A stretch of 25,856 nucleotides of DNA from Acidobacteriota bacterium (GTDB lineage Bacteria > Acidobacteriota > Thermoanaerobaculia > Multivoradales > SZUA-115). Where the stretch lies: contig QIHU01000244.1 in assembly GCA_003231035.1 (NCBI GenBank), positions 1 through 25,856 on the forward strand. The letters run 5' to 3'. Under the pieces are notes generated by a model, which was not told where the DNA came from, ran no database searches, and saw only the letters and a program-made list of their open reading frames with translations. Below are positions 7,709 to 15,311 of this stretch, in pieces. A program made the translations under genes and the position numbers. Numbering within the stretch: the first letter of the stretch is position 1; each line of letters opens with the position of its first letter.

Positions 7709-8608
7709 CTACGGCGTCGAAGGTGGAGCTGGCTGCTTTTTGTTGATATCTCGATGGCTGACCCGGACCTGCCAGTCGGCGGCGCTCAACTCCTTGCCAA
7801 GTCTCTCGCACAGAGCCACCGAGCGATGGCGGCCTCCGGTACAGCCAATTGCTATTGAGACGTAGCTACGATTTTCCTTGCGGTATTTAGGTAAAAGGTA
7901 TAAGAGTAGATCTTGCAGCTTTTCAGTGATGATCTGGAAGTCCTCTTGCTCGTCAAGGTACTGGGTTACCGCCTGGTCGCGGCCGGTCTGCTCGCGCAGC
8001 CCCGGCACGAAGTGGGGGTTGGGCAGGAAGCGAACATCGAAGAGCAAATCGGTGCCGTACGGAATTCCATACTTGAAACCAAAGCTGCTCACCGAGACCG
8101 CCATCGAGGCTTCTTCTCCGGGTTCGCCCGCGAAGTGACGGTAGATGTGGCTGCGCATCTCGTGGACAGACCACTCGCTGCTGTCGAGGACCATGTCGGC
8201 ACTCCCGCGAACCTCGATCAGCAGGGCCCGCTCGCGGCGGATCCCCTCGATTGGCGATCGGTCTCCGGCCAATGGATGGGGGCGGCGGGTTTCCGAGAAG
8301 CGGCGCACCAGCGATTCGTCCGACGACTCGAGGAAGAGGAGCGTCAGGTCAATCGCATGGCGGTCGATTTGCTCCAGGATCGGCGGAAACCGGTCGGCGA
8401 ATCCTGGGGCCCGCACGTCGGTGACGATGGCGATTCGATCGTGGCCTTCAAGGTGGGCCGCTGGGTCGTGGACGAGAGCTTCGAGGAGAGACAAGGGCAG
8501 ATTGTCGACCACGTAGTAACCCAGATCCTCGAAGCAGTTGGCCACCGACGACTTGCCCGAACCGGAGAGGCCGGTGATCAGGACCAGGCGGTTACTAGCG
8601 GTCGTCAC
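7709..8608 (-). CDS. rapZ: RapZ/YvcJ-family nucleotide-binding protein (RNase adapter)
   Basis: RapZ-family proteins are P-loop proteins. In E. coli, RapZ delivers GlmZ sRNA to RNase E and controls glucosamine-6-phosphate synthase. The 299-residue product has the Walker A motif GLSGSGKSS (residues 13-21) followed by 'DLGYYVVDNLP', a central 'RFSETRRPHPL' segment, and the C-terminal signature GCTGGRHRSVA (255-265). The GTG start at 8608 overlaps the hprK stop by 14 nt. The rpoN-hpf-ptsN-...-rapZ-ptsH order is shared with proteobacterial ntr operons, which supports the assignment. Whether it acts on an sRNA here cannot be judged from the sequence. Confidence 0.93.
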   Translation of the reverse strand: MTTASNRLVLITGLSGSGKSSVANCFEDLGYYVVDNLPLSLLEALVHDPAAHLEGHDRIAIVTDVRAPGFADRFPPILEQIDRHAIDLTLLFLESSDESLVRRFSETRRPHPLAGDRSPIEGIRRERALLIEVRGSADMVLDSSEWSVHEMRSHIYRHFAGEPGEEASMAVSVSSFGFKYGIPYGTDLLFDVRFLPNPHFVPGLREQTGRDQAVTQYLDEQEDFQIITEKLQDLLLYLLPKYRKENRSYVSIAIGCTGGRHRSVALCERLGKELSAADWQVRVSHRDINKKQPAPPSTP

Positions 8609-9545
8609 GTTGGCGCTCTACTTCCTCTTCGTGCAGGCGCACAAAGTTGCGAGCCGAATGGTGGCCTTGGAGCTTGAGTACGTGGTTTCGGGCGGCGATC
8701 TCCACCATCATGGCGAGATTGCGCCCCACGGCTACCGGCATTTGAATGTGTGGGCACGGGGTCTCCAGAATCTCGTAGAGGGTTTCGTCAAGCCCCAGCC
8801 GCTCGTACTGGCGCCCATCCTCCCAGCTCTCCAGTTCGATGATCAAATCGATCGACTTGCGCTCGCGGACCGCGGCGAGGCCAAAGAGGTCTTGCACGTT
8901 GATCACCCCGAGCCCGCGCAGTTCCATGTGGTGGCGCAGTGGACCCTCGCTGTAGCCGACCAATTCACCCGTCGGGTAGCGGCGAATGGTCACCCGGTCG
9001 TCGGCCACCAGGCTATGGCCACGGGTGATCAGATCGAGTGCCGATTCGCTCTTGCCAATCCCGCTCTTGCCGAGCAGTAAGACGCCCAGGCCATAGATCT
9101 CGAGCAAGACGCCATGGATATGGGTCTTGGGAACGAGGTTGCTTTCTAGGAAGTAGGAGACTTTCTGAATGACGATCGAAGAGAGGGCGCGCGAGGAAAG
9201 TACGGGAAGGTCGCGTTCTCGGCAGGCAGCCAAGAAACCGGGCAGAGGGGTGAGCCCCTTGGTGATGATGAAGACCGGAATCGGCAGCGAGGCGATGTGC
9301 TCGAACCGTTTTAGCCTCGGACTCTCGTCGAGCGTGCCGAGGTATAGGGTCTCGCTCTCACCGACGATCTGAACCCGGCCGGGCTTGATGTACGGAAAAT
9401 ATCCGGCGAAGGCCAAGCCGGGCTTTTGGACCCGCGGGTGGTCGATCCGGTTGTCGAGGTGGGACTCGCCGGTGAGGACGGTGAACTCCAGTTCGACGAG
9501 TTCCTCGCCAAGCAGCTCGCGGACCTCGACGAAGGGGAGGTTCAC
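8595..9545 (-). CDS. hprK: HPr kinase/phosphorylase
   Basis: HprK phosphorylates and dephosphorylates HPr on Ser46, coupling metabolic state to PTS signalling. From the GTG at 9545 the protein is 316 residues, the usual family length. It has an N-terminal domain, then 'HIHGVLLEIYGLGVLLLGKSGIGKSESALDL' split across the P-loop (Walker A GKSGIGKS at 159-166). 'LVADDRV' and the HprK signature MELRGLGVINVQDLFG (from residue 207) follow. The GTG overlaps the ptsN TGA in a GTGA junction, which decides the start over an upstream ATG at 9656 lying inside ptsN. Its substrate HPr, with Ser46 intact, is encoded downstream in the same operon. Confidence 0.95.
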   Translation of the reverse strand: MNLPFVEVRELLGEELVELEFTVLTGESHLDNRIDHPRVQKPGLAFAGYFPYIKPGRVQIVGESETLYLGTLDESPRLKRFEHIASLPIPVFIITKGLTPLPGFLAACRERDLPVLSSRALSSIVIQKVSYFLESNLVPKTHIHGVLLEIYGLGVLLLGKSGIGKSESALDLITRGHSLVADDRVTIRRYPTGELVGYSEGPLRHHMELRGLGVINVQDLFGLAAVRERKSIDLIIELESWEDGRQYERLGLDETLYEILETPCPHIQMPVAVGRNLAMMVEIAARNHVLKLQGHHSARNFVRLHEEEVERQRDDR

Positions 9546-10024
9546 CGGTTTGCCACGGGCACGTCTTGCGCTTGCGTAGTCTCGGCCAACACGGCGAGCA
9601 AGGACTCTGGACGCCTGCAACCGAGCATGCGATCGACCGGGCCTGACTTGACCCAATGGGAGACGGCGGCGAGGACCTTGAGGTGCTCCGCCGGAGCTTG
9701 ATCTGGCGAGATCACGGTGAAAAAGAGCCGGACCGGGATGCCGTCCACCGCCCTGAACTCGATGCCGGGTTTGGCCACCAGGCCGAGCGAGAGGATCGGC
9801 TTGGCCAGCCCGTCGACCTTGCAGTGAGGCACCGCCACGGCATCACCGATCCCGGTGGAGCCGAGATTCTCGCGATCGACCAGCCGGCGTAGTAGATCCT
9901 CACTGTCCATCACCAAACCAGCCCCGTGCAAGCGCTCGGCGAAGGCTCGCAGCAGCGATTGGGCGTCGGTGGCGGGGAGCGGACAGAAAACTAAGTCGGG
10001 CCGAGTGAACTCCAGAATATCCAT
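9542..10024 (-). CDS. ptsN: PTS EIIA-Ntr-like protein (fructose-type EIIA, PtsN)
   Basis: A 160-residue fructose/mannitol-type EIIA. The active-site His67 sits in the motif STGIGDAVAVPHCKV, and 'LSLGLVAKPGIEFRAVDGIPVRLFFTVISPDQAPAEHLKVLA' segments follow, as in EIIA-Ntr. In proteobacteria PtsN is a regulatory terminal phosphate acceptor affecting K+ transport, sigma-54-linked metabolism and envelope stress. Here it lies 7 nt after hpf and overlaps hprK by 4 nt, in the conserved rpoN neighbourhood. No GAF or membrane domains are fused. Confidence 0.93.
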   Translation of the reverse strand: MDILEFTRPDLVFCPLPATDAQSLLRAFAERLHGAGLVMDSEDLLRRLVDRENLGSTGIGDAVAVPHCKVDGLAKPILSLGLVAKPGIEFRAVDGIPVRLFFTVISPDQAPAEHLKVLAAVSHWVKSGPVDRMLGCRRPESLLAVLAETTQAQDVPVANR

Positions 10025-10031
10025 CGCTCGG

Positions 10032-10595
10032 CTAGACGAAATCGGGCGTGATCAGGCCGAAGTTGCTGTCCTTGCGGCGGTACAGCACATTGATCCGGTC
10101 TGTCGTCGCGGAGCGAAAAACGATGAAATCGTTCTTGGATTCGCGCAATTCCAATGCCGCCTCTTCGACGCTCATCGGCTTGATGCGCAGTTGGCTCGAT
10201 TTGATGATCTTGGGCGTCGAACCGCCACCGAGACTCGCCCCTTCCAGAACGTCGACCGGCCACAGCGAGTCACCGTGCGCGGCACGGTCGGCGCGACGCC
10301 GCTTGCCGAGAAACTTCTTGCGCGATCGTCGCGCTTGCGTTTCCAGCTTGTCGACCGCCGAGTTGATGGCGTCGAACATTTCCATGGCCTCGTCAGCGGC
10401 CTGCAACACACCGTGTCGGTGGGCTATATGAAGTTCCGCGATATGGCGCTGCTGATGGTGCCGTGCGCGTTCCAAACTGACTCGAATCTCGATCGGCTCG
10501 TCCACAAACTTCATCACTTTTTTGAGCTTGCCTTCGGCATACTCGCGCACTCGGTCGGTCAAGTCGTAGTGCCGTGCCACGTACTCGATGTTCAT
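10032..10595 (-). CDS. hpf: Ribosome hibernation promoting factor, long form
   Basis: HPF binds the 30S decoding region and dimerises 70S ribosomes into inactive 100S particles. The 187-residue product is the long form. An N-terminal HPF/RaiA S30AE domain (about 1-95) has the basic 'QARRSRKKFLGKRRR' helix. A variable linker follows, then the C-terminal dimerisation domain (about 130-187: 'IIKSSQLRIKPMSVEEAALELRESKNDFIVFRS' in two parts, then 'INVLYRRKDSNFGLI'). A strong AAGGAAGGG Shine-Dalgarno precedes the ATG at 10595. It lies 15 nt after rpoN, the usual rpoN-hpf-ptsN order. Confidence 0.95.
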   Translation of the reverse strand: MNIEYVARHYDLTDRVREYAEGKLKKVMKFVDEPIEIRVSLERARHHQQRHIAELHIAHRHGVLQAADEAMEMFDAINSAVDKLETQARRSRKKFLGKRRRADRAAHGDSLWPVDVLEGASLGGGSTPKIIKSSQLRIKPMSVEEAALELRESKNDFIVFRSATTDRINVLYRRKDSNFGLITPDFV

Positions 10596-10610
10596 CGATT
10601 CCCTTCCTTC

Positions 10611-12494
10611 TCAGAAGATCTGCTTTCGTTCGGTGGATGAGGGGATGCCAAGCTCGTCGCGGTATTTGGCTACCGTGCGGCGGGCGATCTGGATTCCCTC
10701 GCGCTTCAAAATTCGCATGAGTTCGCTGTCGGACAACGGCTTCTTGACGTCTTCCTCCTGGACCAGCCGCTCGAGTTTACGCTTGACCGTCAGCGACGAG
10801 ATGTTCTCGCCGTACTCGCGATCGATACCGCTGTGGAAGAAGAACTTCAGCGGCAACAACCCACGAGGTGTGTTGATGTACTTGTTGGAGACCACGCGGC
10901 TGACGGTCGATTCGTGCATCTCGATGTCGTCGGCCACATCACGCAGGACCATCGGTCGCAGATGCTCGATCCCGTGGTCGAAGAAGTCTCGCTGTTGGTC
11001 GACGATGGAGCGCGCGACCTTGTAGATGGTGCGCTGGCGTTGATCGAGGCTCTTGATCAGCCAGATGGCGGAGCGCATCTTCTCTTTGATGAAGCTCTGG
11101 GCGTCTTTGTGATTACCCTCGGAGCGCATCTTGCGCAACATCTGCCGATAAGCGCGGCTGATCCGCAGCCGCGGCATGCCGTCGTCGTTGAGCAGGATCA
11201 CGTACTCGCCGCCGACCCGTTGCACCGCCACGTCGGGCTCGATATAGCGCGCCCGCTCGGAGCTGAACTGCCGTCCGGGACGAGTTTCAAGACTACTTAC
11301 CATGTCCACCGCTGGCTTGAGTTCTTGGAGGTCGATCCCATACTTCTTGGCCAAGGCGGGAAACTGCCGACGCAGAAAGGACTTCCAGTCTTCGTCGATC
11401 ATCCGCCGGGCGAGCTGAAAGGTGGAGTCGGGATCGGCCAGCTCCCCCTCTTCGCTGCCATCCAGCTGGGCGAGCAAGCTCTCGCGAAGGGTGAACTGGG
11501 CCACTCCCCGGGGATCGAAGGTGCGGACTAGGGCGAGGGCCTCTTCGACTTGATCGACTAATTCGGCGGGAAAGAGATCACGGGGATCGTCCTCGGCCTC
11601 GTCTTCAGCGCTGGCTTGGGCGGGATCGAGGGTCTCCTCGCCCTCGTCGCTGGCCGTCGTATCGGTTGCGAGAGGGGCGGCCTCGACTGCCGTGGCTTCT
11701 TGCGAAGGTGGCGGATAGGGCTGCGGCTCGTCCGCCCAGACGCTCACCACTTTGGCTTGCCCGGACTCGGTATCCCGCACCAGGACGCCCCCGGAGGGAC
11801 GGGCGCCAAGGGAGGTCTCGCTCTCCAGTTTCAAACCGATCAGCGTCGCGGCTAGCTCGGCGCTGGCCTGGTCAACCTGGCCGTCGTCGGCCGTCTCCGC
11901 TTCCAGACTCGGAGTCAGCTCAGGGTTCGTCGAGCCGGCGCCTTGGTGGGGCTCGTCCTCAGCCGGCTTTTCAACTGGGATCTCCTCACTGCCCTGGTTG
12001 ATCTCGAGCCGCGATAGCTCGCAGAGTTCGGCCACGCTGGCGAGCAGAAACCCCTCTGGATCGAGATTGCCGATGACCATCTCCGCGATCCGCCGCACCG
12101 CCGGGTCACAGGTAGTCATGTGCAATTGCCAGGAGAGGTGGTCGTAGAGATCCGGCTCCTCAGTGAGGTTGGTCTCGAAGCGGTATTCCTCGCGATGTTC
12201 GCGAATCGAGGCGTGGCTCGGCCCTTCGGAATATTCACCGAAATAGGCTTCGAAATCGATCTCGTCGAAGGGATCTTCCTCTTTCTCTTTGGCTTCCTCC
12301 GCCTCGGTCTTCTCGGAGTCCTCTTCGCGGGTCTCGCTACCCTCTTCGAGGATCGGGTTCTCCACCAGCTCCTGGGTCAGCACTCCCTCGAGCTCCATGC
12401 GCGTCATCTGGAGCAGCTTGATCGCCTGCTGCAGAGAGGGCGTCATCACCAGCCTTTGCGAGAGCTTGAGCGATAGTTTCTGCTCTAGGGCCAT
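10611..12494 (-). CDS. rpoN: RNA polymerase sigma-54 factor RpoN with a long insertion
   Basis: Sigma-54 directs RNA polymerase to -24/-12 promoters that need AAA+ activators. The 627-residue protein keeps the Gln/Leu-rich activator region I (residues 1-50), an acidic region II (about 51-115), and the core-binding domain. It also keeps the HTH (about 520-553, DIEMHESTVSRVVSNKYINTP split over the recognition helix) and the RpoN box ARRTVAKYRD (604-613). It is about 150 residues longer than the usual ~480. The excess is an acidic, Ala/Pro/Glu-rich segment (about 163-312) inserted inside the core-binding domain, between 'LASVAELCELSRLEI' and 'VEEALALVRTFDPRGV'. The ATG overlaps the lptB stop (TAATG). 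Confidence 0.96.
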   Translation of the reverse strand: MALEQKLSLKLSQRLVMTPSLQQAIKLLQMTRMELEGVLTQELVENPILEEGSETREEDSEKTEAEEAKEKEEDPFDEIDFEAYFGEYSEGPSHASIREHREEYRFETNLTEEPDLYDHLSWQLHMTTCDPAVRRIAEMVIGNLDPEGFLLASVAELCELSRLEINQGSEEIPVEKPAEDEPHQGAGSTNPELTPSLEAETADDGQVDQASAELAATLIGLKLESETSLGARPSGGVLVRDTESGQAKVVSVWADEPQPYPPPSQEATAVEAAPLATDTTASDEGEETLDPAQASAEDEAEDDPRDLFPAELVDQVEEALALVRTFDPRGVAQFTLRESLLAQLDGSEEGELADPDSTFQLARRMIDEDWKSFLRRQFPALAKKYGIDLQELKPAVDMVSSLETRPGRQFSSERARYIEPDVAVQRVGGEYVILLNDDGMPRLRISRAYRQMLRKMRSEGNHKDAQSFIKEKMRSAIWLIKSLDQRQRTIYKVARSIVDQQRDFFDHGIEHLRPMVLRDVADDIEMHESTVSRVVSNKYINTPRGLLPLKFFFHSGIDREYGENISSLTVKRKLERLVQEEDVKKPLSDSELMRILKREGIQIARRTVAKYRDELGIPSSTERKQIF

Positions 12495-13228
12495 TAGAGG
12501 CGGAACTCCTCGCCGAGGTAGATCTTCCTCACTTGCGGATCCGCCGAGAGTTCCGCCGGCTTGCCGGAGCGCAAGATCTCGCCATTGTTGATGATGTAAG
12601 CACGGTCGGTGATCTTCAGTGTTTCCCGTACATTGTGGTCGGTGATCAGAATTCCGATTCCCATGTCGCGCAAGTGGCTGATGATTCCCTGGATGTCCTT
12701 GACGGCGATCGGATCGATGCCGGCGAAGGGTTCGTCTAGAAGGATATACCAGGGGTCGATCACCAGCGCTCTGGCGATCTCCACCCGCCGTCTCTCGCCA
12801 CCGGAAAGGGTGTAGGCGGGGCTCTTGCGCACCTTCTCCAAGCTCAACTCCTCGATTAACTGGTCGACCCGCCGTTCTTGCTCAGCGGACGGCAGGTCGA
12901 GGGTCTCGAAGATGGCATGGAGGTTGTTCTCCACTGAGAGTTTGCGGAAAACCGAGGGTTCCTGCGGCAGGTAGCTGATTCCCCGTTGGGCTCGCATGTA
13001 CATCGGCAGGTCGGTAATCTCGTCGTCGCCGAGAAAGACCTGCCCGCGGTCGGGTGGGGTGAGGCCGACGACCATGTAGAACGTCGTGGTCTTGCCGGCG
13101 CCGTTGGGGCCAAGGAGGCCGACGACCTCGCCGGGGTGCACTTCGATGGAGATATCTTGCACCACGGGTCGGCCGCGATAGACCTTGCGTAGATTCTTGG
13201 TGGCGAGTTGTCGGGCGCCCTCGGTCAT
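12494..13228 (-). CDS. lptB: LPS export ABC transporter ATP-binding protein LptB
   Basis: LptB powers extraction of LPS from the inner membrane as part of LptB2FGC. The 244-residue ATPase has Walker A GPNGAGKTT (from residue 40), a Q-loop in 'ISYLPQEPSVFRKLSVENNL', signature LSGGERRRVEIARAL, Walker B ILLDEPFAGIDP and the switch His in ITDHNVRET. 'EPSVFRKLSVE' and 'FAGIDPIAV' are typical of LptB rather than amino-acid transporter LivG/LivF ATPases. The ATG overlaps the lptC/A-like stop by 4 nt (ATGA), and rpoN follows with a 1-nt overlap, the order seen in many Gram-negative genomes. Confidence 0.96.
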   Translation of the reverse strand: MTEGARQLATKNLRKVYRGRPVVQDISIEVHPGEVVGLLGPNGAGKTTTFYMVVGLTPPDRGQVFLGDDEITDLPMYMRAQRGISYLPQEPSVFRKLSVENNLHAIFETLDLPSAEQERRVDQLIEELSLEKVRKSPAYTLSGGERRRVEIARALVIDPWYILLDEPFAGIDPIAVKDIQGIISHLRDMGIGILITDHNVRETLKITDRAYIINNGEILRSGKPAELSADPQVRKIYLGEEFRL

Positions 13229-15246
13229 CGATTCTCGTCCTCGCTCGTCGGGGGCTGATTTGGGAGAGAGGCACCGGATCGAAAGGTGCCGCTCTCGAGA
13301 TCGTAGATCATTCGCTTGCCGGTGACGATACGTCCTTGCGCGTCCTTGAGGCGCACCGGATTGCCGCGAACGTCAATCTCCCCCGCCCCGATCTGGAAGA
13401 GGGCGCTATCGCCGCCGGTGATTGTGGTTCCCGAAGCGGGATCTAGGATCTCGACCTCCTCTTCGCACAGCATCCTCTCCGCCCCTCCATCTGGATTCAT
13501 CTTCAGGTTCAATTCCTGGCAACTGATCACGCGCCTTCCTTGCAACGATCGTACCGATCCACTGTAGGCTAGAGTACCTTCCGCGTGCAGATACTGCATC
13601 CTCTCGGCGGTCACTTCAATCGGCGTGGTCTCGGGTTGCTTCGCCTCACCCTTGGCCACCGTTTGGCCCACGGTGCGCACGTGGCCTTCGGCGACCAGGC
13701 TCTGCTCTTCTTCTTTGCCCAAGAGCGAGTCCGCGAGGACCAAATAGGAGCCGCGCCAGGCTTTCACCGCGCCGCGAAACAGAAAGCCGCGTGGCTGCTG
13801 GCGCAGGTATGCCTCGTCGGCTTCGATCCAAATCGGCCCCTCTCCCCTCCCCAGTGGGCTGCCCTCAAGCAGCTGGCCACCGGCCTCGTCGGTGAGCTGC
13901 GAGCGGGTGCCACCCGTTGCGTGCAGGAGCCCTTGACGGCGGTCGTAGCGCACCACCGGCCCGGAGAGGGTGCCGCGGTCGCTCTTCAGGTGAACCGGCG
14001 TGCCCACGAATTCACCCGTCAGTTGGGCGAAGTGGAAGGTGGCGCGGTCGGCGTTGGCCTCCACCGTGGCGTCGAGGAAAGTGACGTTCTCGTTGAAGAC
14101 CGCCTGTTCGAGGTCGCCGGTCGGAGTGAAGAAGGCGGTGGCGCGACGCCCGCTGACGCGGCGGATGGGGTTGGACGGATCGGCGGGCAAGGCTTCGACC
14201 AGGACCACGTCGCTCCACCCCTCGACGCCGGCCACCAGGCCGTTCTCAAAATGGCCCACGAGATAGCGCGCGCGAAGTTCCGTCTGTGAGGGCAGAGCGG
14301 GGGGACTCGCCTTGGCGAGGACTCGCGCCTGCTTCCGCTTGGATCCTTCGAGCTCGAACTGCCGAGGCGAGGTGCTCTCGACCTCAAAGTTGATCGACAG
14401 GCTACGGCCCGAGTAGTCGAGGCGCCGCGCCGGCTGGCTGGCCGCCAAGCCGGAGGCGGCGAGCTTGATCCAGCCCTCGACTCCCCATAGGGCGCGGATG
14501 AACTTGGGGAAAGTCTCGGTCTCGTTCAGAAAGAGGCTAAGTCGCTGGCCTTGCAGATGACCATCGTCGAACTGGAGGATGGCTCCACCGTCGCTGCGCA
14601 CATGATGGCGAACCTGGTCGAAGAGGAGACGTTCGCAGTGGAGGGAGAAACGATGCGCCGCACCGGGCAGGCTCTGCATCCAAACATCCCCCGACAGAAG
14701 ATAGAGTTTCTCGTGGAGGTGAATCCGCAGAGTCTCGGCTTCTCCTTCCGCCAGCTCTTTGTAGACAAACTGGAGCCGTTCGTCGCCCCGGAGCAAGCGG
14801 CCTTTCTGCCGCAGTTGCAGCGACGAAGTGCTCAACTGGAGCCCCGACTTGCTGCTCACCGTCACCTCCTCGAGCAAAGTGACGTCGTCGGTGAGCGGGT
14901 TGAAGTAAGCCTCCTTGCTGGCCAGTGTGTAGACCTCCTCGCCGACGAAGAGCTGGACGTGCATGCCGCGGATGAAGATCTGCTGGTTGGGGTCTGTCTG
15001 ATAGCTGTCGCCATCGAGAGTGAAGATCGTCTTACCCTTGTCGCTGACCACATGGCTGAAGGTCCCGCTGGCCATGCGGATCTCGCCGAGGCCACGGTCG
15101 CCGAGTTCCGGGGTCGGCGTGGAGGTCGTCTTGGACGTCTTGCCGGCTTGGCCAAAGCGGTACAGGCCGTAGAGGGCGGCGACGGAAACCACGACCGCCA
15201 GAAGGAGCAAGTACCGCAGTCGCCGTACGAGGTTCGGACTTTTCAT
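13225..15246 (-). CDS. LptC/LptA-type LPS transport protein (large OstA-like fusion)
   Basis: This 673-residue protein combines features of LptC and LptA. An N-terminal membrane anchor (about 11-29, preceded by RRLRY) leads into an LptC-like periplasmic domain (about 50-200: 'GEIRMASGTFSHVVSDKGK', 'FIRGMHVQLFVGEEVYTLASKEAYFNP' in parts). A long middle region with further jellyroll-like repeats follows. A clear LptA/OstA-like C-terminus spans about 541-655 ('TPIEVTAERMQYLHAEGTL', 'AYSGSVRSLQGRRVISCQEL', 'GRIVTGKRMIYDLESG'). Separate LptC and LptA are each under ~200 residues, so this is an expanded, fused version that may supply the periplasmic bridge as one chain. It lies between recJ and lptB, with a 4-nt overlap onto lptB. 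Confidence 0.85.
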   Translation of the reverse strand: MKSPNLVRRLRYLLLLAVVVSVAALYGLYRFGQAGKTSKTTSTPTPELGDRGLGEIRMASGTFSHVVSDKGKTIFTLDGDSYQTDPNQQIFIRGMHVQLFVGEEVYTLASKEAYFNPLTDDVTLLEEVTVSSKSGLQLSTSSLQLRQKGRLLRGDERLQFVYKELAEGEAETLRIHLHEKLYLLSGDVWMQSLPGAAHRFSLHCERLLFDQVRHHVRSDGGAILQFDDGHLQGQRLSLFLNETETFPKFIRALWGVEGWIKLAASGLAASQPARRLDYSGRSLSINFEVESTSPRQFELEGSKRKQARVLAKASPPALPSQTELRARYLVGHFENGLVAGVEGWSDVVLVEALPADPSNPIRRVSGRRATAFFTPTGDLEQAVFNENVTFLDATVEANADRATFHFAQLTGEFVGTPVHLKSDRGTLSGPVVRYDRRQGLLHATGGTRSQLTDEAGGQLLEGSPLGRGEGPIWIEADEAYLRQQPRGFLFRGAVKAWRGSYLVLADSLLGKEEEQSLVAEGHVRTVGQTVAKGEAKQPETTPIEVTAERMQYLHAEGTLAYSGSVRSLQGRRVISCQELNLKMNPDGGAERMLCEEEVEILDPASGTTITGGDSALFQIGAGEIDVRGNPVRLKDAQGRIVTGKRMIYDLESGTFRSGASLPNQPPTSEDENR

Positions 15247-15311
15247 GGGATCTTCAGCGAGGTGGTTGACCGGTGATTGAGGGTTGAGAGAGTCACGGCG
15301 AGAGGAGCGGG

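Noticed and set aside
9546..9656. 37-codon upstream extension of hprK
   Set aside because: It lies inside ptsN in another frame; the GTG at 9545 gives the normal family length and a GTGA overlap.
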